DNA of 15,671 bases from JAWOJF01 sp046481785 (GTDB lineage: Bacteria > Bacteroidota > Ignavibacteria > Ignavibacteriales > Ignavibacteriaceae). Positions 13,263 to 15,671 of the stretch are shown here, piece after piece. The stretch covers positions 1-15,671 of the forward strand of contig JAWOJF010000003.1 of assembly GCA_046481785.1 (NCBI GenBank), in the 5' to 3' direction. Both the position numbers and the translations under genes were made by a program. The stretch's first letter is position 1. Each line of letters opens with the position of its first letter. The notes under the pieces are model-generated. The model did no database searches. It was not told the DNA's origin and saw only the letters and a list, made by a program, of their open reading frames with translations.

Positions 13263-13898
13263 TTATTCAATAGCTTGATAGAATAAAGTTTTATCGGGTA
13301 TTTTAATGGCAATTGACCCCCTGGAGGCTTCTATTAACTGTTTTTTAACCTGGTTAAGCATATCCGGTTCAACAAGACAATCAAATTTTACATTTTCTTT
13401 ATATTCTGTTTGTAATATTTTTATTTTATTTTGTGTAAAAATTCTGTGAATTTGACTAACAAGTGAAAAATCTCCTTCAACTATTATTTTTACAAATGCT
13501 TTTTTTAAAATTTTCTCACAATTATTCAGCACCCCTTCAGCAGCAATATAATATGCTTTTCCAAGGGGGCCAACACCTAACTTTGTTCCGCCAAAATATC
13601 TTATAACTACAAGAAATACATCATATAAATAAAAATGTTCAATTGCGTTCATTATTCGTATTCCGGCAGTTCCGCCGGGCTCTCCATCATCAGAATATTT
13701 TGTATAACCGTCAATTATTTTTACTGCATAACAATGATGTGCTGCATCATAATATTTTTTTTTCACATCATTTAAAAATTTAATAAAATCCTCTTCTTTT
13801 TCTGCAGGGAAAGCACGGGCTATAAACTCAGAACCCTTTTCTTTATAAATAAATTCAGAGGGACCTTTTATTGTTGTATATTGTTTAATCTTTTGCAT
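13263..13898 (-). CDS. yigZ: IMPACT/YigZ family protein (UPF0029)
   Basis: The 211-residue protein has the two-part layout of bacterial YigZ/IMPACT-family proteins. The N-terminal UPF0029 domain (about 16-122) carries the signature YSDDGEPGGTAG (68-79) and RYFGGTKLGVGPLGKAY (100-116). A smaller C-terminal ferredoxin-like domain (about 138-205, DUF1949-type) follows. The family's eukaryotic member IMPACT inhibits Gcn2 activation. The bacterial role is not firmly established, though nucleic-acid or ribosome binding has been proposed from structure. The ATG at 13898 is the only start that gives the usual N-terminus (a K-rich strand, then SEFIYKEKGSEFIA). It is divergent from uvrA, with a shared 126-base region between the two starts, and is followed on the same strand by marR after 48 bases, so marR may be read through from it. 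Confidence 0.92.
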   Translation of the reverse strand: MQKIKQYTTIKGPSEFIYKEKGSEFIARAFPAEKEEDFIKFLNDVKKKYYDAAHHCYAVKIIDGYTKYSDDGEPGGTAGIRIMNAIEHFYLYDVFLVVIRYFGGTKLGVGPLGKAYYIAAEGVLNNCEKILKKAFVKIIVEGDFSLVSQIHRIFTQNKIKILQTEYKENVKFDCLVEPDMLNQVKKQLIEASRGSIAIKIPDKTLFYQAIE

Positions 13899-13959
13899 TT
13901 CGGATGCTTATTTGTAACTAACCCTTAAAGTAACCACAGGTAGTGCACTCCTAATTAAA

Positions 13960-13988
13960 TTGATTTTCAGACCAGCTAATAGTAATAT
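13960..13988 (+). promoter_or_regulatory. Possible uvrA promoter
   Basis: TTGATT (13960-13965) and TAATAT (13983-13988) are separated by 17 bases and each matches four of six positions of the sigma-70 consensus. They lie 37 bases before the TTG start of uvrA. No convincing LexA box was seen in the divergent region. In AT-rich DNA such matches are common, so this is only a candidate. Confidence 0.3.
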
Positions 13989-14024
13989 AAAGTTTGGAAT
14001 TTTTAAAATTTTTTAAGTCCCCCT

Positions 14025-15671
14025 TTGGAAAAAGAAACAATAATAATAAAAGGCGCCCGGGAGCATAATCTTAAAGATATTGATGTAGAGATCCCGCGTG
14101 ACTCATTTACCGTAATAACAGGGTTATCAGGTTCGGGTAAATCATCCCTTGCATTTGATACAATTTATGCAGAGGGGCAGAGAAGGTATATCGAGTCTCT
14201 TTCTGCATATGCACGCCAGTTCCTGGATATGCTTGAAAAACCCGATGTTGATCTGATTGAGGGTTTAAGCCCCGCAATCTCTATTGAACAGAAGGCGACT
14301 TCAGGAAATCCCCGTTCTACTGTTGGTACTGTAACAGAGATATATGATTATCTCCGCCTGCTATATGCAAGGCTTGGCACCCCGTACTGCTATAACTGCG
14401 GCAACCCGGTACAGAAACAAACTTCTGCACAGATAATCGATTCGATAATTTCTGCGCTTAGCGGGAAAAAAATATCTGTCCTCGCTCCCGTAGTGCGCGG
14501 CAGAAAAGGGCATTACAGGGAATTGTTTGAAGAAATTCAATCGGATGGTTTTTTGCGTGTAAGAGTTGATAATGAATTTCATGAGATATCAAAAGGGTTT
14601 CAGGTAGACAGGTATAAACTGCACAATATTGAAATTGCTGTTGATAAACTTACTGTTAATGAAAAATCAAGAGCCCGGCTTACTGAGTCAGTTGAGGTTG
14701 GTATAAATTACGGGAACGGAATTGTTATTATAAATGACGGCAGTGAGGATTATGTTTACAGCAGGCATCTTGCATGTATAAAATGCGGAATCAGTTTCAG
14801 GGAACTTGCTCCTAATTCGTTTTCTTTCAATTCACCATATGGTTCATGCCCCGATTGTGAAGGCCTTGGTGAAAAGAAGGAACTTGATATTAATCTTATT
14901 ATTCCTGACTGGAATAAATCAATTAATGAAGAAGCAATTTCTGCTCTGGGCAAACCAAGAGGGATTTGGTTTTTTAATCAGCTTCAGGGGGTTGCCGATA
15001 AGTACGGTTTTAGTTTTGATACCCCTCTTAAAGATCTGAATGCCGAACAGAGAGAAATACTTTTAAACGGCAGTAAAGAAAAGATTGCTTTTTCCTATAC
15101 ATACAGCAACAGCCGACCGGTTACATACCTGCATAAGTTTGCCGGTTTAATAAATTATTTACGGAATTATTACACAACCACTTCATCAAATAATATCCGC
15201 GAGTGGGTGGAGTCATATATGAATACTGTAGTCTGCCAGACATGCGGCGGCGGCAGACTGAAACAGGAATCACTTGCGGTAAAATTCCAGGGGCGCAATA
15301 TAACTGAAGTTACATCTTTATCTATATTAAGAGCAGAGGAATTTTTTAATAATGTTAAATTGTCCGGCAGAGATTCCATTGTAGCAAAACCAATTTTAAA
15401 AGAAATTACCGAACGGTTAAAATTTTTACTTGATGTAGGCCTTGATTATTTAACCCTAAACCGTTCAGCGCGGACATTAAGCGGGGGCGAATCCCAGCGG
15501 ATAAGGCTCGCAACTCAAATTGGTTCACAGCTTGCTGGAGTATTATATGTGCTTGATGAACCCAGTATTGGGCTTCATCAGAGTGATAATGCTAAATTAA
15601 TTAACTCGTTAAAAAACTTAAGGGATATTGGCAATACTGTTATTGTTGTTGAACATGACCGTGAGACAATT
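14025..15671 (+). CDS. uvrA: UvrABC excision nuclease subunit A, 5' part (cut by window end)
   Basis: The first 549 residues of UvrA, an ABC-type ATPase that recognises DNA damage in nucleotide excision repair. Visible are IIIKGAREHNL at the N-terminus, Walker A GLSGSGKSS (33-41), the zinc module C251-x2-C254-x20-C275-x2-C278, CGGGRLKQE, the ABC signature LSGGESQR (485-492), Walker B with VLYVLDEPSIGLHQ, and the H-loop VEHD just before the edge. Full-length UvrA has about 940 residues, so the second ATPase half lies beyond the window. The only start in frame is TTG at 14025: an in-frame TAA stands at 14004-14006, no ATG or GTG lies between, and the family-conserved sequence begins within six codons. 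No clear Shine-Dalgarno is seen. Confidence 0.97.
   Translation, partial: MEKETIIIKGAREHNLKDIDVEIPRDSFTVITGLSGSGKSSLAFDTIYAEGQRRYIESLSAYARQFLDMLEKPDVDLIEGLSPAISIEQKATSGNPRSTVGTVTEIYDYLRLLYARLGTPYCYNCGNPVQKQTSAQIIDSIISALSGKKISVLAPVVRGRKGHYRELFEEIQSDGFLRVRVDNEFHEISKGFQVDRYKLHNIEIAVDKLTVNEKSRARLTESVEVGINYGNGIVIINDGSEDYVYSRHLACIKCGISFRELAPNSFSFNSPYGSCPDCEGLGEKKELDINLIIPDWNKSINEEAISALGKPRGIWFFNQLQGVADKYGFSFDTPLKDLNAEQREILLNGSKEKIAFSYTYSNSRPVTYLHKFAGLINYLRNYYTTTSSNNIREWVESYMNTVVCQTCGGGRLKQESLAVKFQGRNITEVTSLSILRAEEFFNNVKLSGRDSIVAKPILKEITERLKFLLDVGLDYLTLNRSARTLSGGESQRIRLATQIGSQLAGVLYVLDEPSIGLHQSDNAKLINSLKNLRDIGNTVIVVEHDRETI

Noticed and set aside
13899..14024. LexA/SOS box between yigZ and uvrA
   Set aside because: No palindrome with a recognisable SOS consensus was found; several LexA consensus types exist among phyla, so absence is not proof.

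Overview
The window is AT-rich and densely coded, and looks like the chromosome of a Bacteroidota/Chlorobi-group bacterium, most likely Ignavibacteria. The evidence is a subtilase with a classic type IX secretion (T9SS) type A C-terminal sorting domain (NYPNPF start, ASGVY..R end), lipoproteins with an acidic motif right after the lipobox Cys, and a multiheme c-type cytochrome. The lineage is an inference from gene content. No rRNA, tRNA, CRISPR array or transposase gene was seen, and no gene-free stretch exceeds about 270 bases.

Left part (1-3778, plus strand): the 3' end of a family 9 (heptosyltransferase-type) glycosyltransferase, then a Ppx/GppA phosphatase. After a gap holding an inverted repeat and an operator-like dyad comes a three-gene cluster: an outer-membrane beta-barrel, a secreted FMN-binding protein with the covalent flavinylation motif DGISGATIS, and a small membrane protein coupled to it by an ATGA overlap. 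This cluster looks like an uncharacterised extracytosolic flavin redox module.

Middle part (3951-10076, plus strand): lepA (EF4) overlapping lepB (signal peptidase I), the T9SS subtilase, a SAM-dependent O-methyltransferase, and an unrecognised 146-residue protein. The last is preceded by a patch of ATGTATG-type repeats. A 36-bp perfect palindrome and a bidirectional terminator separate it from the convergent genes beyond.

Right part (10221-13898, minus strand): in transcription order, an IMPACT/YigZ-family protein, a MarR-family regulator, a decaheme c-type cytochrome lipoprotein, and a lipoprotein with two rhodanese domains that both keep their catalytic Cys. The last two are 19 bases apart and both carry a K-(D/E)2 motif after the lipidated Cys, so they may be a surface-exposed electron-transfer and sulfur-handling pair. 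A long inverted repeat and a 16-bp dyad lie between marR and the cytochrome gene.

The window ends in a divergent uvrA that begins with TTG and is cut by the right edge.

The two parts most worth following are the barrel/flavoprotein/membrane-protein cluster and the cytochrome/double-rhodanese pair.
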